Shown here: positions 1-11,701 of the stretch, piece after piece
Layout of the letters: every line of letters begins with the position of its first letter
Position numbering within the stretch: the stretch's first letter is position 1
Assembly (NCBI RefSeq): GCF_002575655.3
Contig: NC_053040.3
Coordinates: 464,304,780 to 464,368,779 of the forward strand
Length of the DNA: 64,000 nucleotides
Direction: 5' to 3'
Source of the DNA: Aegilops tauschii subsp. strangulata
Lineage: Eukaryota; Streptophyta; Magnoliopsida; Poales; Poaceae
Notes under the pieces: model-generated
The model's database searches: none
Seen by the model: the letters and a program-made list of their open reading frames with translations, nothing else
What the model was told of the DNA's origin: nothing
Position numbers and translations under genes: made by a program

Positions 1-3000
1 ATGTGCGGTACACAGCATAGCATACTGTAGAGCCTACGTCTAAAGCATAGGGGACGACCTTCGTCCTTTCTCTCTCTTTTGCTGTGGTCAGGTCTTGAGT
101 CTTACTCAATACTCACACCTTGTAACACAGCCAAGAACTCCTTCTTTGCTGATCCATTTGAACTCCTTCAAAAACTTGTCACGGTATGTATTCATTTGAA
201 AGTGCTATTAAGCGTTTTTGATATATCCTTATAGATCTTGATGCTCAATGTTCAAGTAGCTTAATCCAGGTTTTCCATTGAAAAACACCTTTCAAATAAC
301 CCTGTATGCTTTCCAGAAATTCTACATCATTTCTGATCAACAATATGTCAACAACATATACTCATCAGAAATTCTATAGTGCTCCCACTCACTTCTTTGG
401 AAATACAAGTTTCTCATAAACTTTGTATAAACCCAAAATCTTTGATCATCTCATCAAAGCGTACATTCCAAGTCCGAGATGCTTACTCCATTCCTTAGAA
501 GGATTGCTGGAGCTTTGCACACTTGTTAGCATCTTTCAGGATTGACAAAAACCTTCTGGTTGTATCCCATGCAACCTTTCCTCAAGAAAATCTTCGAGGA
601 AACAATGTTTTGACATCCTATCTGCAAGACTGCTAATACAATTCCAACAGACTCTTAGCATTGCTACGAGTGAGAAAGTCTCATCATAGTCAACTCCTTG
701 AACTTGTCGGAAAACATTTAACGACAAGCCAAGCTTTCTTAATGGTGACACTTACCATTATTGTCTGTCTTTCTTTTAAAATCCATCTGCACCCAACAGC
801 CTTACGACCATCAAGTACATGGATCCTCTCTCGGATTTTATGGCCTCGAGCCATTCGTCGGAATATGGGCCCACCATCGCTTCTCCACAGCTCGTAGGTT
901 CATTGTTGTCTAGCAACATGACTTCCAAGACAGGATCACGTACCACTCTGAAGTAGTACGCATCCTCGTCGTCCTACAAGGTTTGGTAGTGACTTGATCC
1001 AAAGTTTCATGATCACTATCATGAGCTTCCACTTCAATTGGTGTAGGTGCCACAGGAACAACTTCATGTGCCCTGCTACACACTAGTTGAAGTGACGGTT
1101 CAATAACCTTATCAAGTCTCCACCATCCTCCCACTCAATTCTTTCGAGAGAAACTTTTCCTCGAGAAAGGAACCGTTTCTAGAAGCAATTACTTTTGCTT
1201 CCAGATCTGAAATAGGAGGTATACCCAACTGTTTTGGGTATTCTATGAAGATGCATTTATCCGCTTTGGGTTCGAGCTTATCAGCCTGAAACTTTTTCAC
1301 ATAAGCATCGCAGCCCCAAACTTTCAAGAAACGACAACTTAGGTTTCTCTAAATGGTGTCGTCTCAACGGAATTGCGTGGTGCCCTATTTAAAGTGAATG
1401 CGGTTGTCTATAATGCCTAACCCATAAACGATAGTGGTAATTCGATAAGAGACATCATGGTATGCACCATATCCAATAGGGTGCAGTTATGATGTTCGGA
1501 CACACCATCACACAGTGGTGTTCCAGGCGGTATTTATTGTGAAACACTTTCCACAGTGTCTTAATTGTGTGCCAAACTCGTAACTCAGATATCTCTATGA
1601 TCATATCATAGACATTTTATCCTCTTGTTACGACGATCTTCAACTTCACTCTGAAATTACTTGAACCTTTCAATAATTCAGACTTGTGTTTCATCAAGTA
1701 AATACACTCAGCATCAACTCAAATCATCTGTGAAGTAAGAACATAACGATATCCACTGCGTGCCTCAGCACTCATTGGACTGCACACATCAAATGTATTA
1801 CTTCCAACAAGTTGCTCTCTTGTTCCATCTTACTGAAAACGAGGCCTTTCAGTCATCTTGCCCATGTGGTATGATTTGCATGTCTCAAGTGATTCAAAAT
1901 CAAGTGAGTCCAAACGATCCATCTGCATGGAGTTTCTTCATGCATATATACCAATAGACATGGTTCGCATGTCTCAATCTTTTCAAAAACGAGTGAGTCC
2001 AAAGATCCATCTACATGGAGCTTCTTCATGCGTTCTATACCAATATGACTCAAATGGCAGTGCCACAAGTATGTGGTACTATCATTACTTTTGGCATGAA
2101 CATGTGTATCACTATGATCGAGATTCAATAAACCATTTATTTTAGGTGCAAGACCATTGAAGGTATTATTCAAATAAAAAGAGTAACCATTATTCTTCTT
2201 AAATGAACAACATAATCCAATCATGTCTATGCTCAACGTAAACACCAAATAAAAATTATTTAGGTTTAACACCAATCTCGATGGTAGAGGGAGCATGCGA
2301 TGCTTGATCACATCAACCTTGGAAACACTTCCAACATATCGTCATCTCACCTTTAGCTAGTCTCCATTTATTCCGCAGCTTTTATTTCGAGTTACTAACA
2401 CTTAGCAACCGAACCGGTATCTAATACCCTGGTGCTGCTAGGAGTACTAGTAAAGTACACATTCATATAATGTATATCCAATATACTTCTGTCGACCTTG
2501 CCTGCCTTCTCATCTACCAAGAATCTAGGGTAGTTCTGCTTCAGTGACCGTTCCCCTCATTACAGAAGCACTTAGTCTCGGGTTTGAGTTCAACCTTGGG
2601 ATTCTTCACTAGAGCAGCAAATGATTTGCTGTTTCATGAAGTATCCCTTTTGCCCTTGCCCTTCTAGAAACTAGTGGTTTTACTAACCATCAACAATTGA
2701 TGCTCCTTCTTGATTTCTACTTTCGCGGTGTCAAACATCGCGAGTTGCTCAAGGATCATCATGTCTATCCCTGATATGTTATAGTTCATCACGAAGCTCT
2801 AATAGCTTGGTGGTAGTGACTATGGAGAACCATCACTATCTCATCTGGAAGATTAACTCCCACTCGATTCAAGCGATTGTAGTACTCAGACAATCTGAGC
2901 ACATGCTCAATGATTGAGCTTTTCTCCCTTAGTTTGCAGGCTTAAGAAACTTGTCAGAGGTCTCATACCTCTTGACGTGGGCACTAGACTGAAATCCCAG

Positions 3001-3290
3001 TTTCAGTCTTTGGAACATCTCATATGTTCTGCGACATTTCAAAAACGTCTTTGGTGCCACAATTCTAAACCGTTAGCATTACGCACTGAACTATCACGTA
3101 GTCATCAAAACGTGTATGTCAGATGTTTCGCAACATCTACAGACGACGTTGAGGTTCAGCACACCGAGCGGTGCATTAAGGACATAAGCCTTCTGTGCAG
3201 CAATGAGGACAATCCTCAGTTCACGGACCCAGTCCGCATAATTGCTACTATCAACTTTCAACTAAATTTTCTCTAGGAACATATCTTAAA
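1..3290 (-). pseudogene. Copia gag-pol polyprotein, decayed and truncated by the window edge
   Basis: Read leftward from about 3290, a gag segment with DWVREL and NAPLG-like words comes first (3270-2580). A damaged CCHC knuckle (CFCNEGNGHW) follows near 2580-2540 and a protease-proximal segment near 2450. A GAG-pre-integrase block with WHCHLSHIGIERMKKLH and CEPCLL lies at 2110-1960. Reverse transcriptase words QVQGVDYDETFS lie near 715-680 and a catalytic-box region near 360-320. The frame shifts repeatedly and stop codons interrupt every segment. The YVDD catalytic box appears as YVVD, so the enzyme would be inactive even without frameshifts. RNase H lies to the left of the window. The segment order and words are diagnostic of Ty1/copia; the exact start of gag is not resolvable. 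Confidence 0.88.
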
Positions 3291-3537
3291 CAGTAGAACT
3301 TAAGCGCAAGCTATGACATAATTTGCAAAGACCTTTTGACTATGTTCATGATAATGAAGTTCATCTGATTATTGAACTCCCACTCAGATAGACATCCCTC
3401 TAGTCATCTAAGTGATACATGATCCGAGTCAAACTAGGCCGTGTCCGATCATCACGTGAGACGGACTAGTCATCATCGGTGAACATCTCCATGTTGATCG
3501 TATCTTCCATACGACTCATGCTCGACCTTTCGGTCTC

Positions 3538-3640
3538 TTGTGTTCTGAGGCCATGTCTGTACATGCTAGGCTCGTCAAGTCAACCTAAGTGTTTTGCATG
3601 TGTTCCGAGGCCATGTCTGTACATGCTAGGCTCGTCAACA
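3538..3640. repeat. 60-bp tandem duplication in the copia leader
   Basis: The words tgttctgaggccatgtctgt (3541) and tgttccgaggccatgtctgt (3601) start 60 bp apart and continue nearly identically for about 40 bp. The repeat lies between the primer-binding site and gag. It has no coding content. Confidence 0.75.
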
Positions 3641-3659
3641 CCCGTTGTATTCGAACGTT

Positions 3660-4587
3660 AGAATCTATCACACCCGATCATCACGTGGTGCTTCGAAACA
3701 ATGAACCTTCGCAACGGTGCACAGTTAGGGGGAACACTTTCTTGAAATTATTATAAGGGATCATCTTACTTACTACCGTCGTTCTAAGCAAATAAGATGC
3801 ATAACATGATAAACATCACATGCAATCAAATAGTGAGTGGCCAATATCATTTTGCTCCTTTGATCTCCATCTTCGGGGCACCATGATCATCTTTGTCACC
3901 GGCATGACACCATGATCTCCATCATCATGATCTCCATCATTGTGTCTTCATGAAGTTGTCACGCCAACGATTACTTCTACTTCTATGGCTAACACGCTTA
4001 GCAATAAAGTAAAGTAATTTACATGGCGTTATTCAATGACACGCAGGTCATACAAAAAATAAAGACAACTCCTATGGCTCCTGCCGGTTGTCATATTCAT
4101 CGACATGCAAGTCGTGATTCCTATTACAAGAATATGATCAATCTCATACATCACATATATCATTCATCACATCTTCTGGCCATATCACATCACATAGCAC
4201 ATGCTGCAAAAACAAGTTAGACGTCCTCTAATTGTTGTTGCAAGTTTTTACGTGGCTTGTATAGGTTTCTAGCAAGAACGTTTCTTACCTACGTAAAACC
4301 ACAACATGATATGCCAATTTCTATTTACCCTTCATAAGGACCCTTTTCATCGAATCCGTTCCGACTAAAGTGGGAGAGACAGACACCCGCTAGCCACCTT
4401 ATGCAACTAGTGCATGTCAGTCGGTGGAACCTGTCTCACGTAAGCGTACGTGTAAGGTCGGTCCGGGCTGCTTCATCCCACAATGCCGCCGAAACAAGAT
4501 AAGACTAGTAGCGGCAAGAAGAATTGACAACATCGACGCCCACAACTACTTTGTGTTCTACTCGTGCATAGAAACTACGCATAGACC
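3660..4587. other. Copia 5' leader, no gene seen
   Basis: This is the region between the primer-binding site and gag. It holds short catcat-rich and ccatgat-rich runs (about 3890-3950) and no open frame resembling a protein family. It is transcribed leader of the retrotransposon by position. Confidence 0.5.
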
Positions 4588-4603
4588 TGGCTCATGATGC
4601 CAC
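4588..4603 (-). other. Primer-binding site (initiator Met-tRNA type)
   Basis: Directly inside the LTR end the minus strand reads GTGGCATCATGAGCCA, a form of the TGGTATCAGAGC primer site complementary to initiator methionine tRNA used by copia elements. Confidence 0.7.
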
Positions 4604-5052
4604 TATTGGGGAACGTAGCAGAAATTCAAAATTTTCTACGCATCACCAAGATCGATCTATGGAGTAATGTAGCAACGAGGGGAAGGGGAGTGCATCTACA
4701 TACCATTGTAGATCGCGATGCGGAAGCGTTGCAAGAACGCGGATGAGGGAGTCGTACTCGTAGCGATTCAGATCGCGGTTGATTCCGATCTAAGCACCGA
4801 AGAATGGTGCCTCCGCGTTCAACACACGTGCAGCCCGGTGACGTCTCCCACGCCTTGATCCAGCAAGGAGAGAGGGAGAGGTTGGGGAAGACTCCGTCCA
4901 GCAGCAGCACGATGGCGTGGTGGTGATGGAGGAGCGTGGCAATCCCGCAGGGCTTCGCCAAGCACCGCGGGAGAGGAGGAGGACATGGAAGAGGGGAAGG
5001 GTTGCGCCAAGAGAAGAAGAACTTCGTGTGTTGGGCAGCTCCTTTGCCTCCA

Positions 5053-5061
5053 CTATATATA
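5053..5061 (-). promoter_or_regulatory. LTR TATA box, downstream one
   Basis: A TATATATA core lies on the minus strand about 1.3 kb into the LTR, in a GC-rich setting. BARE-type LTRs are known to carry two TATA boxes, and this position fits the downstream one. That it is used is inferred. Confidence 0.55.
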
Positions 5062-5378
5062 GGGGGAGAGGGAGGGCTGCGCCCCCACCTAGGGTTCCCT
5101 CCCTAGGGGTGGCGGCCAAGTGGGGGGGAGAGGGAGGCGCACCAGGCATGGGCCTTAAGGGCCCATCTGCCCTAGGGTTTGCCCCCTCTTCTCTCTAGGC
5201 GCACGGGCCTTGGTGGGGTGGCGCCCCAGCCCACCTAGGGGCTGGTCCCTTCTCACACTTGGCCCATGTATGCCTCCAGGGCCCGTGGCCCCTCCCGGTG
5301 GACCCCCGGACCCCTCCGGTGGTCCCGGTACACTACCGGTGATGCCCGGAACACTTCCGGTGGCCAAAACCATACTTC

Positions 5379-5388
5379 CTATATATAA
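5379..5388 (-). promoter_or_regulatory. LTR TATA box, upstream one
   Basis: The minus strand reads TTTATATATAGG about 975 bp into the LTR. It matches the upstream of the two TATA boxes known for BARE-type LTRs. Confidence 0.45.
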
Positions 5389-6360
5389 ATCTTTACCTCC
5401 GGACCATTCCGGAACTCCTCGTGACATCCGGGATCTCATCCGGGACTCCGAACAACATTCGGTAACCACGTATATCTATTCCCTATAACCCTAGCGTCAT
5501 CGAACCTTAAGTGTGTAGACCCTACGTGTTCGGGAACCATGCAGACATGACCGAGACGTTCTCCGGTCAATAACCAACAGCGGGATCTGGATACCCATGT
5601 TGGCTCCCACATGTTCCACGATGATCTCATCGGATGAACCACGATGTTGGGGATTCAATCAATCCCGTATTCAATTCCCTTTGTCTAACGGTATGTTACT
5701 TGCCCGAGATTCGATCGTCGGTATCCCGATACCTTGTTCAATCTCGTTACCGGCAAGTCTCTTTACTCGTTCCGTAACTCACATCATCCCGTGATCAACT
5801 CCTTGGTCACATTGTGCACATTATGATGATGTCCTACCGAGTGGGCCCAGAGATACCTCTCCGTTTACACGGAGTGACAAATCCCAGTCTCGATTCGTGC
5901 CAACCCAACAGACACTTTCGGAGATACCTGTAGTGCACCTTTATAGCCACCCAGTTACGTTGTGACGTTTGGTACACCCAAAGCATTCCTACGGTATCCG
6001 GGAGTTGCACAATCTCATGGTCTAAGGAAATGATACTTGACATTAGAAAAGCTTTAGCAGACGAACTACACGATCTTGTGCTAGGCTTAGGATTGGGTCT
6101 TGTCCATCACATCATTCTCCTAAGGATGTGATCCCGTTATCAACGACATCCAATGTCCATGGTCAGGAAACCGTAACCATCTATTGATCAACGAGCTAGT
6201 CAACTAGAGGCTTACTAGGGACATGGTGTTGTCTATGTATCCACACATGTATCTGAGTTTCCTATCAATACAATTTTAGCATGGATAATAAATGATTATC
6301 ATGAACAAGGAAATATAATAATAACCAATTTATTATTGCCTCTAGGGCATATTTCCAACA

Positions 6361-9300
6361 CTTCAGTGTAGCCCCGCTCACAGGTCGTGTAGCGGATGGA
6401 CTCGCAAACGTAGTATCCACAGTAATTATTCCCGGGTTCCTGCCACAACCACTTTACAAGAAATAGAGGTCAATCAAACTGATAAGCAAGCATGCTAAAT
6501 GGTATTGATGAAACTAGTGCTTGAATCACTAGGAGATGCGCGGAACATGCTACTATAGTACTTACTTTCGGGTGATTAAATTGCAGCTTCTTCGGCAGTC
6601 CCGGAGCTTTTGAGGTGAATTTTCTCCAAACCCTGCCAGACAAAGAAAACAATTACTTGATATCAGGAAATGAACAAAGTTGCTGATATGGGGGATAATG
6701 ATCGATTTAACTTACTTCTCGAGCATTTGAGTCATGTTCGCATAGTCCTGGAGATCTTTTCGTCTCGAGTCTAAGACGGTTACTACTCCCTGCTCAAGCT
6801 TAATCTCTAGGAGAATATAGTGGAAGCTGCGCATGCATGCATAAGTCATCAATTACATTACCATAACCTGGACTAATAAGGGAAACCGAATATGCACAAG
6901 ACAGTAACACTCACTTGAAGTTGTAAGGAAAGAGTATTATATCTTTGTTTTGATTTAATACCAACGATTGTAGCAAGTTGGCCTCGGCTTCTTTGGGATG
7001 TTTTTCAACCGTATATGCATCTATGAGATTTGTGTTAATGAACCCAATATCACTGATTTGTCTTTTCTTCAATTCGGCGATCTTCAATCTGCATAATATA
7101 GTGAGGATAATTATAAATACATGCAATGAAAGAGCTGACCTATATAGAGAGACTTAATGACAGAAGTAGTACTACTTACAGACAGTAGCAAGTGATCGTT
7201 GTTTTATCGAGGGCCTTTGGATTGTAAAACTGGAAGAAATCCTCAAATGGAACATTCAGCAGATCAATTCCAACGAGGTCATGCTCCGGTTTAACTCTCA
7301 GCGTCAAAGTATCCATCCCATCAGACTCTCTGCAGGTTTTCATGTACCAATCATGTAGTCTTTGCATCATCGTTGTTAGAGATCTTTCATCTTTGACGAG
7401 AGGCTTCCCGTAATGGTATTTGTGTTCGTCCACCTCCATGATTTCATAATGTACATCGTCGGGCAGGTAATCTCCAAGATTGCTATAACCGGGCACCATA
7501 CTCGGATCATTAGTGACGATGTCTTTTGACACCTTGAGCGGGGGGCACGATTGGTTCGCTTGTTCGCCGAGCTGGGCAATTTTTTTCCCAGCTCATCGTT
7601 CTTTTAACCTTTGATCACTGACAGTACTTCCCGACCGCTCCGCTTCGGCATATGTCTTTGCAAGAATGCGCTCATAGTTGCCTCTCGGCGGAGACTTTGG
7701 TGGTTTTGTCAGGGCAGCCAGAGTGCGCTTTGCTTTCACCGGATCTACCTTCTCCTCCGGAGGTGGATGTTTCTTTGCTTTCACCCCTTCAAAGAAGTTT
7801 GTCACTTCGGCTCGCATGATCTTCCTGGTTTCCTCCTCGGTCCTCTCGTATGGTAACTTCTCTGGAGTCTTCAGAGAAGGACCGAATCTGTATTGCCTCC
7901 CGCCTCTGGCAGCTGTACTGCTAGACGCCGGCAGAGCAGACGGAGCGGCTGCGGCTGTCTTCTTTCCTTGCTTACGAGGCGGAGGAGAAGGACTACGACG
8001 CGCCGGAGCAGCCGTAGCGGCGGCGGGTCTCTTCCGCCCTTGCTGATGAGGCGGAGAAGGAGGAGGCTGGCTACTCTGGCGCGCCGGCACTGGCGGAGAA
8101 GGAGGCGGAGTGCCACCACGCGCCGGAGAAGGAGGCTGAGTGCCCTGATCACTCGCCGGAGGAGGAGGCGAAGGAGGAGGCGGAGTGCCCTTACTCGCCG
8201 GAGCCGTCCAATTCGGAAGCTTGATGAGCTCCTTCCGCCATAGGCATGGAGTCTTCAGAGCAGAACCCAGCTGAGTCTCCCCTTCACCGGTAGGGTGGTC
8301 AAGCTGGAGCTCCTCAAATCCCTCCTTTATTTCATCCACCATCACCCTAGCATATCCTTCTGGAATCGGCCGGCAGTGGTAGGTTGCGCCGGGTTCAGGA
8401 GGTAAAACAGAGCCAACAGCCGCCTTGACTTTGAAGTTCTGCCATTCCGCCATAAGGTGGCAATGTTGAGACTCCGTGATAGCATCCACGGGGTAGCTAG
8501 CAGGAGCCGCATGCTCCAGCTGAAGCAGCTCGGTGGAAGCCACGCTGCTTCTCCGCTGAGATGGCGGTGTAGCTTCGGGGGCAGTTTCGGCATGTCGATT
8601 GCCGTCTCGTTCCTCTAGCGCTTGAACCCTTTCGTGCAGCTTCTGAATTTGGATCTGCTCCACTTTTTTCCTCCTCTCCTAGCTTTTGTAACCGCCCGCG
8701 TCCGGAAAACCAGCCTTCCACGGAACGGAGGCTGGCGTGCCTCGTGTCCGTCCAGGGTGCTCAGGATTCCCGAGGGCCATTGTGAGCTCGTCGTTCTCTC
8801 TGTCTGGAACGAACGTCCCTTCCTGCGCTGCATCGATATATTGCTGAATCTTCTTGACTGGTATTCTCAAAAGCTCGTTCGTCCAAACGCACCTCCCTGA
8901 TACAGGGTCCAAGGTTCCGCCAGCCCCGAAGAACCAAGTCCGGCAACGGTCTGTCCAGTTCATTGTCTGTGGTTCGATCCCTTTTTCAAGCAGATCATTC
9001 TCAGCCTTGGCCCACTTAGGTCGGGCTTTGAGGTAGCCACCTGACCCCGTGCGATGGTGAAGCTTCTTCTTTGCAGCATTCTTCTTGTTTGTCGCTGACA
9101 TCTTCTTACTCTTTTCCGATGTCTTGTGGGCCACAAATGCGGGCCAGTGATCTCTGATCTTCTCATACCGGCCGATGAATTCTGGTGTCTCTTCTTTGTC
9201 GACAAACGTTTTCAGCTCATTCTTCCACCTCCTGAATAGGTCTGCCATCTTCTTAAGAGCATGAGACTTGATTAACTGCTCTAAAACTGGCTTCTCCGGA

Positions 9301-9941
9301 TCCTCCTCTAGCGGTAGGGTGAAATTTGCCTTCAGCTCAGTCCAAAGATCATCTTTCTGCATATCATTGACATAAGACACCTCAGGGTCTTCCTTCTTAG
9401 GCTTATACCATTGGTGGATGCTGATCGGGATCTTGTCCCTAACTAGAACCCCGCACTGAGCAGCAAATGCATCCTTTGTCCGGATGGGTTCAATCGGTTG
9501 GCCGTCGCGCGCGATTGTTGTGATCTCAAACCTTTCATCCGAGCGCAACTTTCTCTTGGGGCCTCGTCTCTTTACCGCAGTTGTGCTCGATCCGGAGGGC
9601 TAGAAAAAAGAAGAAAGACGAGTGTTAATTAATATGTGTACATACCAAAACAATGAATGCATCAATTAGCTAGTCAGCACAGGCTTAACTAATATATTTA
9701 CCTGGCCGGACTCTGTTCGGTCACCGGAGCCGTCACCACGGGCTCCTTCTTGCACCAGCATTGGGTCACCAGAGCCATCATAATCATGTCTTTCCTCCTC
9801 CACTCTTCGATCACCGTAGCCTGCTTCTTCACCCTGTTCTTCCAGACCATCATTGTCGTTAAGATACGACAAGATATCACCTCCGGCTAAGATTATGTCC
9901 CCCAACACCTCTTCTGCTTGCGCGTCTCGTCCGTGCTCCAT
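6361..9941 (-). pseudogene. CACTA second gene: Transposase_24 protein fused to an Ulp1-like cysteine protease, truncated
   Basis: Six exons can be built with GT-AG introns and compatible phases: 9941-9702, 9599-7180, 7088-6915, 6826-6716, 6632-6566 and 6451-6361. The start ATG at 9941 opens an acidic leader. Residues about 115-290 match the plant Transposase_24 (TNPA-like, DNA-binding) family, with lysine-rich KKNAAKKK. About residues 552-672 are Pro/Ser/Ala-rich. The last exons form an Ulp1/C48-like fold with His in FHYILLEI, Asp in TVLDS, Gln in WLWQE and Cys in NYCGYY, the expected protease triad. In-frame stops occur at 8679-8681 (TAG) and 7593-7595 (TGA), and the copia insertion removes everything after about 14 residues beyond the catalytic Cys. 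The function of the protease in these transposons is unknown. The family calls are confident; the exon 1 start is inferred. Confidence 0.85.
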
Positions 9942-10190
9942 TGTTTCTGCAAATATTACAACATGGCAATTATTACACAAACATGACAGCAGGTGGATAT
10001 ATTAGTGCAAACGTAGACCTAGCTTATTCCGGGTTTGGGGTGGCCTAGGCAACGCTTCAAGGGTAGGGGCGCGGCGGGAGGGGGTAGGAGACCGACATCA
10101 TTTTTTTCTAGGTTTTGGGTGTCCTCGAGAGTTTTGGTCGAGCGAGAGGGCCGGGGGTGCTCCAGTGGTATAAGTTATCACGGTCGAGAG
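9942..10190. other. Leader/intron upstream of the CACTA second gene
   Basis: An AG acceptor (minus strand TTTGCAG, near 9947) sits six bases before the ATG at 9941, so a 5'-leader intron is likely. No coding signal is seen. Confidence 0.4.
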
Positions 10191-10455
10191 TAAATATCGA
10201 CCGTCCATCATGTCAAAGTTATCTGGGAGGGAGTTATATATATCGACAACGACGACATACATACATGGGAAAATAATGTTATCGGGGAGGGGGTATATCG
10301 ATCCCCCCCCCACGTGTTGAAGTTATCGGGAGGGGGTTATATCGACAACGACGACATACGTACATGGGAAAATAATATTATCGGCGGGGAGGGGGTATAT
10401 CGACCCCCCCTCGTGTTGAAGTTATCGGGAGAGGGGTATATCGACGACGACAGAC
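10190..10455. repeat. 99-bp tandem repeat in the leader of the CACTA second gene
   Basis: The words tatcgacaacgacgacatac recur with the anchor tcgac at 10243, 10342 and 10441, a 99-bp spacing. Each unit also holds gttatcggg, a G-run and a C-run. The third copy is partial. Confidence 0.8.
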
Positions 10456-10469
10456 CCGATAAAACATAA

Positions 10470-10735
10470 GAAAACGAAGAAGAAATAAAAAGAGGAGAAG
10501 AAGAAAAGGAATAGAGGAGAAGATCGAAGAAAAAAAAGAAGAAGAAAAAAGAGGAGAAGAAGAAAGGAATAGAGGAGAGAAGAAGAAAAAATAGAATTTT
10601 TTCTATTTTTTCTTCTTCTCTTCTATTCCTTTCTTCTTCTCCTCTTCTTTTTTCCTCTTCTTATTTATTTCTCCTCTTCTTCCTCTCCTCTTCTTCTCCT
10701 TTCTTCCTCTTCTTATTTTCCTTTTTATATGAACA
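10470..10735. repeat. Polypurine/polypyrimidine palindrome
   Basis: About 120 bases of almost pure A/G are followed by about 130 bases of almost pure C/T. The centre is atagaa, tttt, ttctat (10591-10606), and the arms match as reverse complements for about 60 bases with few mismatches (gaggagaagaagaaaggaat and its complement are both present). It could fold as a hairpin or triplex in DNA, or as a long hairpin in the leader RNA. Confidence 0.85.
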
Positions 10736-11110
10736 TATCATCATATATATGAACATACATTTTCTTTGCATATGCATATGAACATACATTTTCTTTGCAT
10801 ATGCATATGAACATACATACATACATTTTTCTTTCATATAAACATACATACATACATTTTCTTTGCATATGACCATACATACATTTTTCTTTGCATATGA
10901 CCATTCATACATTTTCTTTGCATATGCTTTGCATATAAACATACATACATATGAACATACATATAAACATAACATACATACACAAAAAATTCTAAAAATC
11001 TGCCTAAAAAATTATATGAAAAAAAGCATACATCATCCATCCATCCATCCATATAATGAACATATACATCATCCATCCATCCATATAATCAACATATGCA
11101 TATGAAAAAA
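10735..11110. repeat. AT-rich minisatellite (catatgaacatacat units) and ccat repeats
   Basis: Imperfect units built from gaacatacattttctttgca and tgcatatg occur about ten times between 10735 and 10975. Runs of atccatccatcc follow at about 11035-11090. Frames through it encode only simple Tyr/Cys/Met-rich repeats and are not genes. Confidence 0.8.
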
Positions 11111-11460
11111 AATTATATGAAGAGGATCGAGGGGACAGGGAGGAAAGGGGGTCGCCGGAGCCGGACCGAACGGGGAGGAGGGGCGGCATCGAGGCAGGGG
11201 CGGCAGTGGGGGCGGGCGCCGGCGACGATGACAATGGTGGGGGCGGGCCGGGGCGCAGGGGCACGGCCGTGCGTGCTCGGGGACGGGGCAGGGGCACGGG
11301 ACGACGGCCGGCGTGGGCTCGGGCGCGGGGCAGGGGCACGGGGAGACGGGGATGGCGGCCGGCGGCGGCGACGGCGACGAGGAGCGCGCGAGCGATTTGG
11401 GCAGCCTGGCGGCGGGGGCAACTGGCGAGGGAGGCGAGGGAGATGTGAAATTTTCACAAG
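11110..11460 (-). other. GC-rich transcribed leader downstream of the second CACTA promoter
   Basis: This is a C-rich (minus strand) stretch directly downstream of the TATA box at 11467-11473. Open frames exist on both strands but are Pro/Arg/Gly-biased artefacts of base composition. The likely role is the 5' untranslated exon of the second CACTA gene. Confidence 0.45.
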
Positions 11461-11466
11461 TCCTGG

Positions 11467-11473
11467 TTATATA
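11467..11473 (-). promoter_or_regulatory. TATA box of the CACTA second gene
   Basis: The minus strand reads GCTATATAACC. Subterminal-type hairpin repeats begin within about 15 bp on its upstream side, and the leader and gene lie downstream. The arrangement matches the TATA box at 17709-17716. Confidence 0.65.
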
Positions 11474-11477
11474 GCAA

Positions 11478-11690
11478 GGGCATTGGTCCCCGTTCGTGGC
11501 ACCAACCGGGACCAATGCCACCCTTTAGTCCCGGTTGGTGCCACCAACCGGGACCAAAGGTCCCTTTTCAGCAGCGCAAAGGGCGGGAAGCGGTGGCCTT
11601 TGGTCCCGGTTGGTGACACCAACCGGGACTAAAGGGGGGGCATTGGTCCCGGTTGGTGCCACGAACCGGGACCAAAGGCCTCTTGCTGCC
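11478..11690. repeat. Internal array of CACTA subterminal hairpin repeats (next to second-gene promoter)
   Basis: About six copies of ggtcccggttggtgccac / caccaaccgggaccaa in alternating orientation. The same motif family is found at the 5' end of the element. In En/Spm such motifs bind the TNPA protein (established); here that is inferred. Confidence 0.85.
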
Positions 11691-11701
11691 CGCATCGCGG
11701 C

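Larger units (their letters stand above)
1..6360 (-). mobile_element. Ty1/copia LTR retrotransposon, Angela/BARE/WIS type (5' portion)
   Basis: The element reads on the minus strand, so its 5' LTR lies to the right (4604-6360) and the internal region runs leftward off the window edge. The right boundary is the family-typical LTR start TGTTGGAAATATGCCCTAGA read on the minus strand. Decayed gag, zinc knuckle, GAG-pre-integrase and reverse transcriptase segments follow in the usual copia order. The element sits inside the protease-like exon of a CACTA gene at 6360/6361, so it is younger than that CACTA. The predicted 5-bp target duplication would be cttca (6361-6365), but its partner is outside the window. 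The copy is defective: its coding region has many frameshifts and stops. Confidence 0.92.
4604..6360 (-). repeat. 5' LTR of the Angela/BARE-like element
   Basis: The LTR is 1757 bp, a normal length for Angela/BARE/WIS. On the minus strand it starts with TGTTGGAAATATGCC at 6360 and ends with CCCCAATA at 4604, where the family normally has CCCCAACA, so the terminal CA has become TA. The primer-binding site abuts it at 4603. The open frames seen within it on both strands have no family resemblance and are LTR shadows. Confidence 0.9.

Noticed and set aside
5155..5488. Open frames on both strands inside the LTR
   Set aside because: They lie wholly within the copia LTR and are Pro/Gly-rich by base composition, with no family resemblance.
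11004..11632. Several long Pro/Arg/Gly-rich frames
   Set aside because: They run through GC-rich leader and subterminal repeats on both strands at once, which is typical of composition artefacts.
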